Source: Fen-1135 sp963705275
GTDB taxonomy: Bacteria > Desulfobacterota > Syntrophia > Syntrophales > UBA2185
Direction: 5' to 3'
Length of the DNA stretch: 64,000 bases
Assembly (NCBI GenBank): GCA_963705275.1
Contig: OY970063.1
Location: 1,488,001-1,552,000, forward strand
Shown here: in pieces, positions 16,071-24,135 of the stretch
How positions within the stretch are numbered: position 1 is the stretch's first letter
Layout: every line of letters begins with the position of its first letter
Program-made: the position numbers and the translations under genes
The notes under the pieces: model-generated
Databases searched by the model: none
What the model was told of the DNA's origin: nothing
The model's input: the letters and a program-made list of their open reading frames with translations, nothing else

Positions 16071-17088
16071 GATCCGCCTCCGATTCGACTCTGTAATATC
16101 CCGTAATCATCGAGCGAAGATTGTTCCAGAAGCCGGTGATGATTACCATAAACACGTGAATGAACACGAACAGCACCAGCGCCCCGGCGACGATGAAATG
16201 GATCGTCCTTACGGCTTGCCGGCCGAAAAAGATATCGACCCAGCCGGGGGATAATGCGTCCATCGCCGGCGACATACCAAGTCCCATCAGGATCATCAGA
16301 GGGAGAAGGAAAAAGATCACCGCCAGATAGGCGCATTTCTGAAGCACGTTGTAGTTCTTGGCCGCCTCGCCTTTGGGATGCCGAAAGAGCAGATGATCGA
16401 TAATCGTTCTGCCTATCGAACGCAAATCATGCTTCGTGGGAATAAGATCCCGCAGCAAATGCCTGCTGACAATTGCGTAGGTCACAAAGGCGACGCCGTT
16501 TACCACGAAGAGCCAGGCGATGAAGAAGTGCCAGCGCCGTGCCATGGACAGCCATCGATTGTCGGGTATTGTAAGCCAGGAGGGGAAGCTGCGTCCGGTT
16601 AATTCTCCCTCCGAGTTTATGGAGGCGCCGAGAAATCCGGTTGTGTTGAATTCATGGCCTAGGATGCGGGTGACGCCGCCGGAGATGTCGCCTTCGTCAT
16701 CTTCTACGCTTCTCAGCTCCAGTACGGCGGGAGCACCGTTGTAAGACTGCTTGCCCCAGTAGAGGGCAGGATGCGCGTCGAAAATATTGAGGCCGCTCAT
16801 CAGGAGTGTGGCAAGAAAAACGACGTTGCACCAGTGCATAATGCGTACTGGCAATGAATGCCTGTAATAGGGATATCCACCCGAAGCGGCGCGGCTCAAC
16901 TTCCTCCATAATTCTCTTAGCCAATCGCTCGCGAGGACTACGGCGCGCGAAACGGCATTGCGCAAGCGAATCATGAGCACGGACAACAAACGCCGGCAAT
17001 ACGAGAACCCGCTCGCGACGGCGCGGCTTAAGTTCTCAATAATTTTTCTCAGCCTGCCGTATATGGTTTCGCTTATTCGTCCCGCCAT
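16063..17088 (-). CDS. Cytochrome b561-type membrane subunit with duplicated N-terminal segment
   Basis: Di-heme b-type cytochrome (341 residues), probable quinol-linked partner of the molybdoenzyme encoded next. Main TM helices with histidines lie at about 83-100 (RIMHWCNVVFLATLLMSG), 185-210, 250-275 and 300-325 (RTIHFIVAGALVLFVFIHVF). The first ~55 residues are unusual: 20-46 align without gaps to 64-90 (offset 44), sharing LSRA, G-[FY], Y, R, L, V, N and V. The His residues of the second unit (H77, H85) are Arg in the first. I read this as an imperfect internal duplication that lost its heme-ligand residues. The gene overlaps the oxidoreductase by 8 bp. Confidence 0.85.
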   Translation of the reverse strand: MAGRISETIYGRLRKIIENLSRAVASGFSYCRRLLSVLMIRLRNAVSRAVVLASDWLRELWRKLSRAASGGYPYYRHSLPVRIMHWCNVVFLATLLMSGLNIFDAHPALYWGKQSYNGAPAVLELRSVEDDEGDISGGVTRILGHEFNTTGFLGASINSEGELTGRSFPSWLTIPDNRWLSMARRWHFFIAWLFVVNGVAFVTYAIVSRHLLRDLIPTKHDLRSIGRTIIDHLLFRHPKGEAAKNYNVLQKCAYLAVIFFLLPLMILMGLGMSPAMDALSPGWVDIFFGRQAVRTIHFIVAGALVLFVFIHVFMVIITGFWNNLRSMITGYYRVESEADHG

Positions 17089-17284
17089 GATGTATGGCTC
17101 CCGGTATCCTGTGGGAGATTCTTATACGATATTTCTTGTTGATGATTTAATTTTAAGACAAGCGTATCTGTTTTTCCAGAACTTTGTGCGCGTTCAAGAA
17201 AGTCTTATTTTTGTTGCGCTAACACCCACAAGTCCTCAGTACAGGCGATTCAACTATATCGATGATTACGATTTGAAATGTTCA

Positions 17285-17319
17285 ATGAAGAAGGCAGGAC
17301 CATTTCTGATCCTGCCTTT
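17285..17319 (-). terminator. Hairpin terminator (minus strand)
   Basis: A 9-bp perfect stem, AAGGCAGGA with TCCTGCCTT (17291-17319), followed on the minus strand by a CTTCTTCATT tract. It lies 30 bp past the end of the pseudogene downstream of the phosphatase-like gene and is one of the recurring look-alike hairpins. Confidence 0.75.
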
Positions 17320-17348
17320 CTTTAAGGTCATCAATTTATGCATTCACT

Positions 17349-17608
17349 TTAAGGCAGTGTATATTTAGTCGTTGATTTAACATAATTTTGTCCAATTCCT
17401 TCTACAGATGAACGTACTACAGTTCGAGTCATTTCGAAACTGCCCTGTATTCCAGCGGCTTTCCCAGTTCCTCCGGTGATAGTACCGGTTCCCTTCGTAG
17501 AACCCATACCACCTGGTTTTTGTTGTCCGGCAAATTTATATGTATAAAGACCTTGTCACGATTTTCATTTTCAGCGACTTCTGTTGACTGCTCACTGGAC
17601 GAATTCAT
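17349..17608 (-). pseudogene. Frameshifted remnant of a Gly-rich beta protein
   Basis: Minus-strand reading after the phosphatase gene stop gives first a 59-codon frame (17429-17608, ATG at 17608, ending TGA). The overlapping next frame gives YTYKFAGQQKPGGMGSTKGT, then TITGGTGKAAGIQGSFEMTR, and runs to a TAA at 17349. The GGTGK.AGI.G pattern is a typical beta-strand signature of small exported proteins, and the two frames join sensibly near ENRDKVF / YKFAG. I infer one ancestral gene with a single frameshift and a lost N-terminus. Alternatively the 59-residue frame alone is a small gene. Confidence 0.45.
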
Positions 17609-18341
17609 ACGGGTCAGATGTCAGCACGAATTGACAGTTGCTTGGCGCAGACATTCCGGTAGCTGATCTGAAATAGCAGTCGAGTCCAATTTGAGAATTC
17701 GTATTGTCGATTGAATGGAACCCGAGCCGTTTCATCTCCTGGTATGCATCCTCACCGGGCATACCTTCTACGAGATGTCTGTATAAGCCTATCACGAAAC
17801 CAGTACGATCCTCGCCGTCACGATCATGGACGTAAAGGGGGTAGTAACCCGGGTCTTTGAGAATCGCTATGATTTGATTCACGCGCTCATCCGAGGGTTT
17901 AAAAATTGAATCCGGAAGTTTCATAGATATGAATGTAACCCCGTTTTTATCAGCGGCTTTACGTTCGGTTTCTATTATCCTACCGTTTGTTTCGAGGTTG
18001 AGAATAGTTTTGATATGGAGCTCATCATGAAGAAGTTTTACGCCTTTATCCAATTTCTCCTGTAGCTGATATGTCCACTGTGCCGGATGTCCGATTTGTC
18101 CAACGATTGGAACTGCTCCTCGATAAATACCATACTTTAGAGGGTCAGGTGCGTTACCGGGAGCCGGTTTACCGACAGAAACGAAGTGGAAATGTTCAAT
18201 GACTTTAGTGACTTCCGCTACTTGATGATCTACGCGAGGATCTTTTGCATCGTTGACGGTGGAATAAGAAATATTCGAACAAGCATTCAGTGTCACGAAA
18301 GGTAAAAACAAAAAGATGCATGCACAAATAAAATACCTCAT
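17592..18341 (-). CDS. Dual-specificity phosphatase-fold lipoprotein lacking the catalytic Cys
   Basis: A 249-residue exported protein; the N-terminal hydrophobic segment ends in a lipobox-like LNAC (Cys21). The core matches the tyrosine/dual-specificity phosphatase fold: strand IKTILNLE near 110, FISMKLPD near 134, and the P-loop YVHDRDGEDRTGFVIGLYRH. In active enzymes the P-loop is H-C-x5-R. Here Asp173 replaces the Cys (codon GAT), while H172, R179 and the T/G after it are kept. It is therefore probably a pseudophosphatase or uses different chemistry. A related general acid (PDS) is present. The function of such periplasmic forms is not known. Confidence 0.8.
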   Translation of the reverse strand: MRYFICACIFLFLPFVTLNACSNISYSTVNDAKDPRVDHQVAEVTKVIEHFHFVSVGKPAPGNAPDPLKYGIYRGAVPIVGQIGHPAQWTYQLQEKLDKGVKLLHDELHIKTILNLETNGRIIETERKAADKNGVTFISMKLPDSIFKPSDERVNQIIAILKDPGYYPLYVHDRDGEDRTGFVIGLYRHLVEGMPGEDAYQEMKRLGFHSIDNTNSQIGLDCYFRSATGMSAPSNCQFVLTSDPYEFVQ

Positions 18342-18606
18342 TTCAAATTATCTCCTCTCTCATGTGGTTAAATGAATCTATATAATGATGGCTCCAATGT
18401 GTTTGCCGCGTTCTCTTAAATGAATAAATGGTTTCAGTAATCAGCCCATGGTACCCTCACGCAATGTTAAAAGGTTTATGAATTTTAATCTGTAACTTTA
18501 CATATGTGTTGTGATTACCACGATTACCATTTCAAATCTACAATGAAAAGCAAAAGAGGCAGTTTGTGGACTTCAGGAAGTACAGGTTTAAAGGGGCTTG
18601 CGCTCG

Positions 18607-20115
18607 TCACGGCAGGCGGGTCATGTCGCGGAAGTCGATGCCGGGACTCGTATAGGTATCCGTACCGACGATTGCGCCGCGATGGTCAATCCAATAATAA
18701 TTTGATCCACTCTCGACTTTGAATTGTTTGCCGTATTGCGGATCGACCACATCCTCAACGCCCAGGGTCGCGTTGGAGCGGCGGCGGCTGATTTCGTCCA
18801 TTGTCTTAGAGCGCTTCCAATATGAGTCGCTGAGGATCTTGGAAATCTCCTCGTTGGTGCGACTGACGATCTTCGAGGTGTTGGCGGTGACTTTCTGCTG
18901 CATCGCAACCCATTGCGGGTTCGGCTGGCCCGTCTGAATGATGTGCGCGAGGACTTCCTGCGCCAGTTCTGTTTTGTCCTCTGCGGCAAGAAAACCGATC
19001 AGATGCTCGACGTGCCAGACGGTTTGCATGAGCAAGGTGCCCGCGAAGTAGTAGCCTTTCATTGGCTGACCGTTGCAACGGCACGTGAACGCCACCTCGC
19101 CCGCATTGAGATTCATCGGCAGACCGTAAGAAGCATTGAGCTTATTGATCGCCGCGACCGCATCGGGCCGGTCACGCTCTTCCGTGAACATCAGTTGGCT
19201 GCAACCGCGCGTCACCGTGCCGGCGACGTACTCCTTCACAAATTGGCGTCCCGGCTTGTACCGCATCACCATCTGGCGCACGCCATAGCCCGGCGAATAC
19301 CATGAGCCTTCCTGGAATCCCGTCCGCGCAAGCATCTGCGACGGTAGCGTGAAGTACGGCAACGCGGCGTCGCCGCCCGTGAGCCGAACCAATCCGTCTG
19401 GTGAGACAACCTTCCAGGCAAACCGCGTGTCGGTGGGTGCCGCGCGGAACAATCCGCCGCTGGTGTTCCAACCGCGCGGCACTTCCAGTGTGAACGCGTT
19501 TTCCTTGGGATCATGCCAGCGCACGTAATCAATCTTGGGCGCTGCCTTGCCTTTGGGCAGTCCTTTGGCCGGCGGGCCCGTGGCGCGGAAACTCTTGAAG
19601 ATTCGCGCGAACGTGTCCTCCGACTCGCGAAAACGCGGCTCTGGCGCGGTCATCGCATAGACAAACGCCGCGCTGCCTTTCGAGCTTGTCACCCACGTGA
19701 TCGCGCATGCCGCAACGTCTGTTCCGGTACGACCATAAGAGCGCACGGCATGATCGCCGAGCATTTGGGCTTGTTCCCATCGGACGCTCGGCCAGAAACG
19801 GCTGGCCATCCGGCTGAGCACGGCTGTAGCGGAGGACGCCTGCAACGACCCCGCGACGAACACAGGCCAGATGATGACCTGTTCGCGGCCGTTGCCTTGA
19901 AGCTCAACACGACCAGAGTTCTTGTCGGTGCGGACTTGCCAGCCGCTGGGGTGAAGCATGGAAAAGTTCGCGTCCTTGTGCGTCGTCCAACCCTTTGGTG
20001 TAGGTGGAAGGTTTGTTTTGTCCGCACCGGCGTTGCCGCAACCGATGGGGAACAAGATGAATGTCAAGAAGATCACCGCGCACGCAACGCGCAAGACATG
20101 AGTGAAGGTTTTCAT
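18607..20115 (-). CDS. Large GC-rich lipoprotein of unknown function
   Basis: A 502-residue lipoprotein; the signal ends FPIGC (Cys26). Two halves can be told apart: residues ~40-170 look like a PsbP/MOG1-like domain (GWTTHKDANFSMLHPSGWQV), and ~195-300 repeat the same theme (DPKENAFTLEVPRGWNTSGG), so the protein may be built of two such domains plus a helical C-terminus with a NEEISKILSDSYWKRS segment. GC content and codon choice are clearly higher than in neighbouring genes, which suggests acquisition from another lineage. No operon partner. Function unknown. Confidence 0.75.
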   Translation of the reverse strand: MKTFTHVLRVACAVIFLTFILFPIGCGNAGADKTNLPPTPKGWTTHKDANFSMLHPSGWQVRTDKNSGRVELQGNGREQVIIWPVFVAGSLQASSATAVLSRMASRFWPSVRWEQAQMLGDHAVRSYGRTGTDVAACAITWVTSSKGSAAFVYAMTAPEPRFRESEDTFARIFKSFRATGPPAKGLPKGKAAPKIDYVRWHDPKENAFTLEVPRGWNTSGGLFRAAPTDTRFAWKVVSPDGLVRLTGGDAALPYFTLPSQMLARTGFQEGSWYSPGYGVRQMVMRYKPGRQFVKEYVAGTVTRGCSQLMFTEERDRPDAVAAINKLNASYGLPMNLNAGEVAFTCRCNGQPMKGYYFAGTLLMQTVWHVEHLIGFLAAEDKTELAQEVLAHIIQTGQPNPQWVAMQQKVTANTSKIVSRTNEEISKILSDSYWKRSKTMDEISRRRSNATLGVEDVVDPQYGKQFKVESGSNYYWIDHRGAIVGTDTYTSPGIDFRDMTRLP

Positions 20116-20309
20116 GTGCGATTGCCTCCTGATTCATGGTTGCGGTAGCTTTGGCAGCCACGCCGCCTCCTGAGATGTCGCAGCAATAGCAAGTACTGGC
20201 TTTGGAATGGCAGAAATACAAGTAATCTTTTCATACTATCCCCCATGATAGATTTCTTGCAGACCAACACTGGATGTTGGTCAAGAGAACGTTGATTGAT
20301 TATCAGACT

Positions 20310-20408
20310 TTAATTCCAAAGACCCTTGATCCGGTCGTTGATCGTCTCATCCGTTACGTCTGCATATACCAGCGTTAACTGAATGCCGACGTGCCTCAAC
20401 TCAGACCG
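20310..20408 (-). pseudogene. Tyrosine recombinase (integrase) C-terminal remnant
   Basis: Minus-strand frame ending at TAA (20312-20310) encodes LRHVGIQLTLVYADVTDET and INDRIKGLWN. L..VGIQ.T..YA..T is the end of the phage-integrase catalytic domain, including the nucleophile Tyr. Nothing upstream in frame continues the domain, because a TGA lies at 20429-20427. This is a decayed scrap of a mobile element between the GC-rich lipoprotein and the flavin reductase. Confidence 0.55.
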
Positions 20409-20416
20409 TCTGAATA

Positions 20417-20917
20417 TCAGTCGGTTTCATAACAAGCCAGTATTTCACCAAAATAAAGGGTATGATAATCCTTTTTGGGATAAAGGGATGAATCATAATC
20501 CTTGTCAAGATGGGCCGGGTCCATGGCAGACTTGTAGATGATTCTACACTCGTAATGACGCCCTCGGGTTTTAATGATCGGCGAAGCGACCTGGCGGCTA
20601 TCGGTCGTTTCCAGGTTACACATCTTAAACTTGTCCACGTTCCGGCCGGATTTCGAGCCGCAATAGGCAGTTTCTTTGTGCATGTCTCCCGCCGGGACCG
20701 TAACGGTAAAATCCTTGGCCGCCTCGATGATTCCAAAGGTGTGCCGACTAGACCGCACTGCCACCATCATGATCGGTTTGCTCCAGACAACTCCGAAGGT
20801 GGCCCAACCGATGGTCATGGTGTTAAGTGCATTTCCGGATTTAACGGTTAAGAAAGCACCCTCTTTGATCTTGTTGATGCTATCCTCGGTAACGCTCATG
20901 TAGTCCACATCTTTCAT
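20417..20917 (-). CDS. Flavin reductase-like FMN-binding protein
   Basis: A 166-residue split-barrel FMN-binding protein of the flavin reductase (DIM6/NTAB, FlRed) family. Typical elements are MTIGWATFGVVWSKPIMMVAV (flavin pocket, about 34-54) and SRHTFGIIEAAKDFTVTVP. It may reduce free flavin or act as a small redox enzyme. AAAGGAGC precedes the ATG by 7 nt, so the start is good. It is single-gene; the DNA downstream holds the integrase remnant. Confidence 0.85.
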   Translation of the reverse strand: MKDVDYMSVTEDSINKIKEGAFLTVKSGNALNTMTIGWATFGVVWSKPIMMVAVRSSRHTFGIIEAAKDFTVTVPAGDMHKETAYCGSKSGRNVDKFKMCNLETTDSRQVASPIIKTRGRHYECRIIYKSAMDPAHLDKDYDSSLYPKKDYHTLYFGEILACYETD

Positions 20918-21033
20918 GGAAAGCTCCTTTTGTTATTTTCTAAGATCATGTACCATATTTTAAGTCAGAGTTCTGTGATCTTTTGAGTATTATAGGTTGA
21001 AACGTTGCATTCAAAATGAAAATTCCAAAAAAA

Positions 21034-21108
21034 ACATTACAGGAAGAAACAAAGGGGAATTAGCTCGCCAATAAGGACGAAAATGGGCACTGGAAAGAGG
21101 AGGTTTTT
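21034..21108 (+). repeat. Dispersed intergenic repeat A, copy 1
   Basis: Begins ACATTACAGGAAGAAACAAA and runs through AATTAGCTCGCCAATAAGG to GGAAAGAGGAGGTTTTTTT. It is close to identical to copies at 23935-24018 and 33253-33300. Located just past the 3' end of the lipoprotein gene at 21142. Confidence 0.85.
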
Positions 21109-21141
21109 TTCCTTTCAGTGTTAAGCCTGGATACAAGCGCC

Positions 21142-21993
21142 TCAGGAGGATTCAAGATCGGAACCAAAGAACAATGCTGTAATGATTTCATCTGAAAGGA
21201 TGCTATAACATTGGTCAAACTCATCACGAAGTGGCCGCGCATTGTCAACACACCACTCGGAAAATAATTGTTGCCCACCGGTATAATGAAATATCTTAGA
21301 AAACAATTCCTTTTCGTCTCTTACTTGAATAACTTTTACCTGTACATCCATCTCTAACTTGAGTGGCGGATTTAATTCCCATTTGCCGGTGAGGCCAAAG
21401 CGTGTGACCGAAATCTGAAAAATCGTATCTATACCCCTGTTAGCCAAATGCCCATACGTTGCCTTTTGGTCAATTGAAGTGGGACCATAACCCTCTAAAA
21501 CGGTGAAATGTCCTCTTGTCTTTTTCTGAGCCTCCTTTACAAAATGGTCACGAAATGTTTCTTGTATCTTTAGTTTCGCAATAGCCTCATTAATGATACT
21601 TTCAGCCTCATCAACCTTTTTCGCCGGTTCCGCTTTCACTGCTCCTACCACACCGCCAGCTATCCCTCCGACCGTTGCCGCAGTTACAGCGAGTGCTAAA
21701 ATTATAAGAGCAGCTATACCACATCCATCTCCGCTGCAACGACCGCCACCGCCACTAAACGGTGCTACAAATGCCTTTCCTGACCAATCTACAAAACCTC
21801 GCCCCGCACCAGCAAGCCATCCCCTGGCAGGCTTATCGAGTATGACTTGCGGTGTAAAATTGCCATGCACGACACCAACTGAACCGAGTTCACATTTGGG
21901 AATCTGCTTGGCTGTTTGTGCGCAGCCTAGTGGAAAAACTAAGAAGAAAATACAAAGCCAGATAAGTATAAGATAGTTTTTGGGCACCGGCAT
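21142..21993 (-). CDS. Lipoprotein with Gly-rich hydrophobic segment, unknown function
   Basis: A 283-residue lipoprotein; the signal ends FPLGC (Cys24). A hydrophobic Gly/Ala-rich stretch (about 90-118, IAALIILALAVTAATVGGIA) could be a glycine zipper or membrane insertion. The soluble C-terminal half includes GIDTIFQISVTRFGLTGKWE and later FSKIFHYTGGQQLFSEW, a layout seen in exported proteins that may bind the cell surface. No named domain recognised. Both neighbours on the same strand are also exported proteins. Confidence 0.7.
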   Translation of the reverse strand: MPVPKNYLILIWLCIFFLVFPLGCAQTAKQIPKCELGSVGVVHGNFTPQVILDKPARGWLAGAGRGFVDWSGKAFVAPFSGGGGRCSGDGCGIAALIILALAVTAATVGGIAGGVVGAVKAEPAKKVDEAESIINEAIAKLKIQETFRDHFVKEAQKKTRGHFTVLEGYGPTSIDQKATYGHLANRGIDTIFQISVTRFGLTGKWELNPPLKLEMDVQVKVIQVRDEKELFSKIFHYTGGQQLFSEWCVDNARPLRDEFDQCYSILSDEIITALFFGSDLESS

Positions 21994-22065
21994 GATTTTT
22001 TGTCTCTATCGGAGTAGTTCGGTTCTCCCGATGCTAAAGGTCTAGGTTTCTTTTTCCTCTTTATA

Positions 22066-22240
22066 TCAAACAAAAACCCCGCACTCTTTTGAGAAACGGG
22101 GTTTCAATAATCTATTCACGGCACCGCCCTTATAAAAAGGGGTCAGATTAGTTGTTAACCTTTTGCCGATGTCCTATGTAAATATGCTTTTTTGTGCTCC
22201 TAATTCTTTGAAAAGTCAAGGGACAAGTTTAATTTATAAT
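22066..22240 (-). repeat. Dispersed ~175 bp element, copy 2
   Basis: Second copy of the element at 15096-15272, in the same orientation, 48 bp past the end of the Gln-rich protein gene. The three hairpins are retained, the first with one mismatch (CCTTGA/TCAAAG). Confidence 0.85.
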
Positions 22241-22288
22241 CGTTTGAATACATATTATAGAGGGTAAAGCTGTTTAACTTCTTGCCCC

Positions 22289-23089
22289 CTACTTTCTATG
22301 TTCTTCACCCATTCCTCCGTGTCCTTGAGACTGTTGATGTTCTTTATTCCCACCTTGATGTTGCTGCTTGACTTGTGGTTGATGTTGTTGCCGTTGTTGA
22401 ACCTGTGATTGTTGTCTTTGTTGTTCTTGTCTCTGTTGATGAGGTTGCTGAACCTGTTGTGGCTGTTGCCTCTGAGGTTGATGTTGTTGCTGCATCCGGG
22501 ATTGTCTTTGTTGTTCTTGTCTCTGTTGCCGCTGAAATTGCTGATGTTGCTGAACCTCAGGTCTCTGTTGATATTGTGCTTGCCTCTGTTGTCTTAAGTC
22601 CTGTCTCTGCTGTTGTGGTTTCGGTGAATAACCCTGAACACCCCAAGTTCTGTTCTTTTCCCAATATCGGTTAGTCTGCCAGCTCTTCCAGTTCCGTTGA
22701 AGTTGCGAATGAGGAACCTGTTGATAATTCCAGCTGTGACCATGCCAATTGTGGTTGTGATAGTTTCCTCTCCAATGTGGGTCTACATCATAATAAAAAC
22801 TTGGAACCCTATTGTAATAACCCCAACCATGATCATGATAATGTGACCGATACCAGCGACCTTCCCACGGACGCCACCACCAGCCATTCCAGAAGAACAG
22901 GTCTACCTCGATATGGGGAACAACGTAAACACCATTGGTATCAGGTAATACTACCACAGCCGGGGGCGCCGCGAATACGACAGGCGGCGGCAGGGCAATT
23001 CCGACACTCACATTTACCTCTGCCAGTGTCGTGATAGGAAAGATACTTAGCAATACCAAAAAGATTGTTCCAAAAAATAACTTCTTCAT
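22289..23089 (-). CDS. Exported Trp/His-rich protein with long Gln/Arg-rich tail
   Basis: A 266-residue secreted protein. I chose the ATG at 23089 (MKKLFFG) since AAAGGAGAAG lies 6 nt upstream. After a signal peptide (to about residue 24) comes a hydrophobic Pro/Val region, then an aromatic block (FFWNGWWWRPWEGRWYRSHY and HGWGYYNRVPSFYYD) like that of the YXWD/'GWWRPW' exported family. The last ~110 residues are low-complexity Gln with Arg and His (for example QQRQEQQRQSRMQQQHQPQR). The tail resembles disordered or aggregation-prone domains. Function unknown; it may be a periplasmic or surface scaffold. The downstream gap carries a dispersed repeat. Confidence 0.75.
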   Translation of the reverse strand: MKKLFFGTIFLVLLSIFPITTLAEVNVSVGIALPPPVVFAAPPAVVVLPDTNGVYVVPHIEVDLFFWNGWWWRPWEGRWYRSHYHDHGWGYYNRVPSFYYDVDPHWRGNYHNHNWHGHSWNYQQVPHSQLQRNWKSWQTNRYWEKNRTWGVQGYSPKPQQQRQDLRQQRQAQYQQRPEVQQHQQFQRQQRQEQQRQSRMQQQHQPQRQQPQQVQQPHQQRQEQQRQQSQVQQRQQHQPQVKQQHQGGNKEHQQSQGHGGMGEEHRK

Positions 23090-23159
23090 TTTGTCTTCTC
23101 CTTTAGCCGACTTCGATGCCACACAGGTTAAAAATTAAGTTAATCATAATCGAAACTGT

Positions 23160-23598
23160 TCAGTCTCTGTCGTGTCCTTTGCCATGATCATGATCACCTT
23201 TTTTGTCTTTCTTTCCGTGTTCCTTTCCGTGTTTTTTGTCACGGTTCTTGTCATGTCCCTTGCCGTGCGCCTTATGATGCGGCACATAGACATCGTTGTA
23301 CCATTTGTCGCGTACGAAATAGACAGGTCGTCCGCAAGCATTATATTTCTTACAGTGCTTGTTCCAGTGCTTCTCATGACCAGGAGGCACGTGCAGATAA
23401 ATCGGCTCCACGACAGAACCTGGCGCGGGTCGAATCACGACGGGTTCTGGGTAAATGAGTTGCGGTTGAGGAGCGTTACCAATGTCAATGCGTCCATAGA
23501 AGCCAGGCTGGCCGGCACTGATTGAGACACCGACATCGGCAGCGTGTGCTGACACGGCGAATACGGTCATCAATAATGACGAATAGAAACTTTTTCAT
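23160..23598 (-). pseudogene. Exported His/Lys-rich protein gene with frameshift at the start codon
   Basis: From the ATG at 23598 (preceded by AAAAGGGG), reading is ATG then five A's and G. As written, this frame gives only a wrong-frame peptide. Removing one A from the run (23591-23595) gives MKSFYSSLLMTVFAVSAHA, a proper signal peptide, continuing ADVGVSISAGQPGFYGRIDI and ending in a charged HGKGHDKNRDKKHGKEHG tail. The open frame from a TTG at 23573 encodes the same body. So this is a recent frameshift, a phase-variable tract, an assembly error, or translation starts internally. The body is similar in style to the neighbouring Gln-rich secreted protein (PPP/VVI and YW residues). Confidence 0.6.
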
Positions 23599-23934
23599 GC
23601 TTGGTCCCCTTTTTGTTGGTGTTTTATACCCTTCGACGGCGGAAGTCAGTGTGGGATAAGCGGTCTTGTGTGTCGAGGAAATTGACATCAGCGTTTTCAT
23701 TCTAACACCTTCTTCCCATTGGTCTTGATCTTAGGTTTAGCAAGAACCATTCCATGTTTGTTAAAAATTATTTTCATGTGATAATGATACATTGCAGATG
23801 CAGAGGCGAAACAAAATGCAACTTTTGAGGAAGTATTCACCACTTCTTGTGGAATTATTCCCTAACGTTATTGTTTATCTATTGTGATTATTACGGTGTG
23901 AAATGTAGAATGTTGAGACGAAAAAGCGGAGTGT
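23599..23934. other. Intergenic gap upstream of frameshifted exported gene
   Basis: AT-rich leader region of the exported protein gene on the minus strand. No gene or convincing hairpin was found. It leads directly into a copy of dispersed repeat A at 23935. Confidence 0.4.
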
Positions 23935-24018
23935 CACTTACAGGAAGAACAAAGGGGAATTAGCTCTCCAATAGGGATAAAAATGGGCACCGGAAAGAGG
24001 AGGTTCTTTTGTACTGAC
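23935..24018 (+). repeat. Dispersed intergenic repeat A, copy 2
   Basis: Matches copy 1 with few changes: CAGGAAGAACAAAGGGGAAT, then TAGCTCTCCAATAGGGATAA, then GGAAAGAGGAGGTTCTTTT. Located between the exported protein gene and the histidine kinase gene. Confidence 0.85.
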
Positions 24019-24135
24019 CCCAAATATTGCTCTCACCTACTCATCAATAGAGCATATTGTGATTATGAATTAATGATTATGGGGAGAGATGTTTAAGCCG
24101 CTTTTCTTTGAATCAGAGAACTGATTCCCCGTCTA

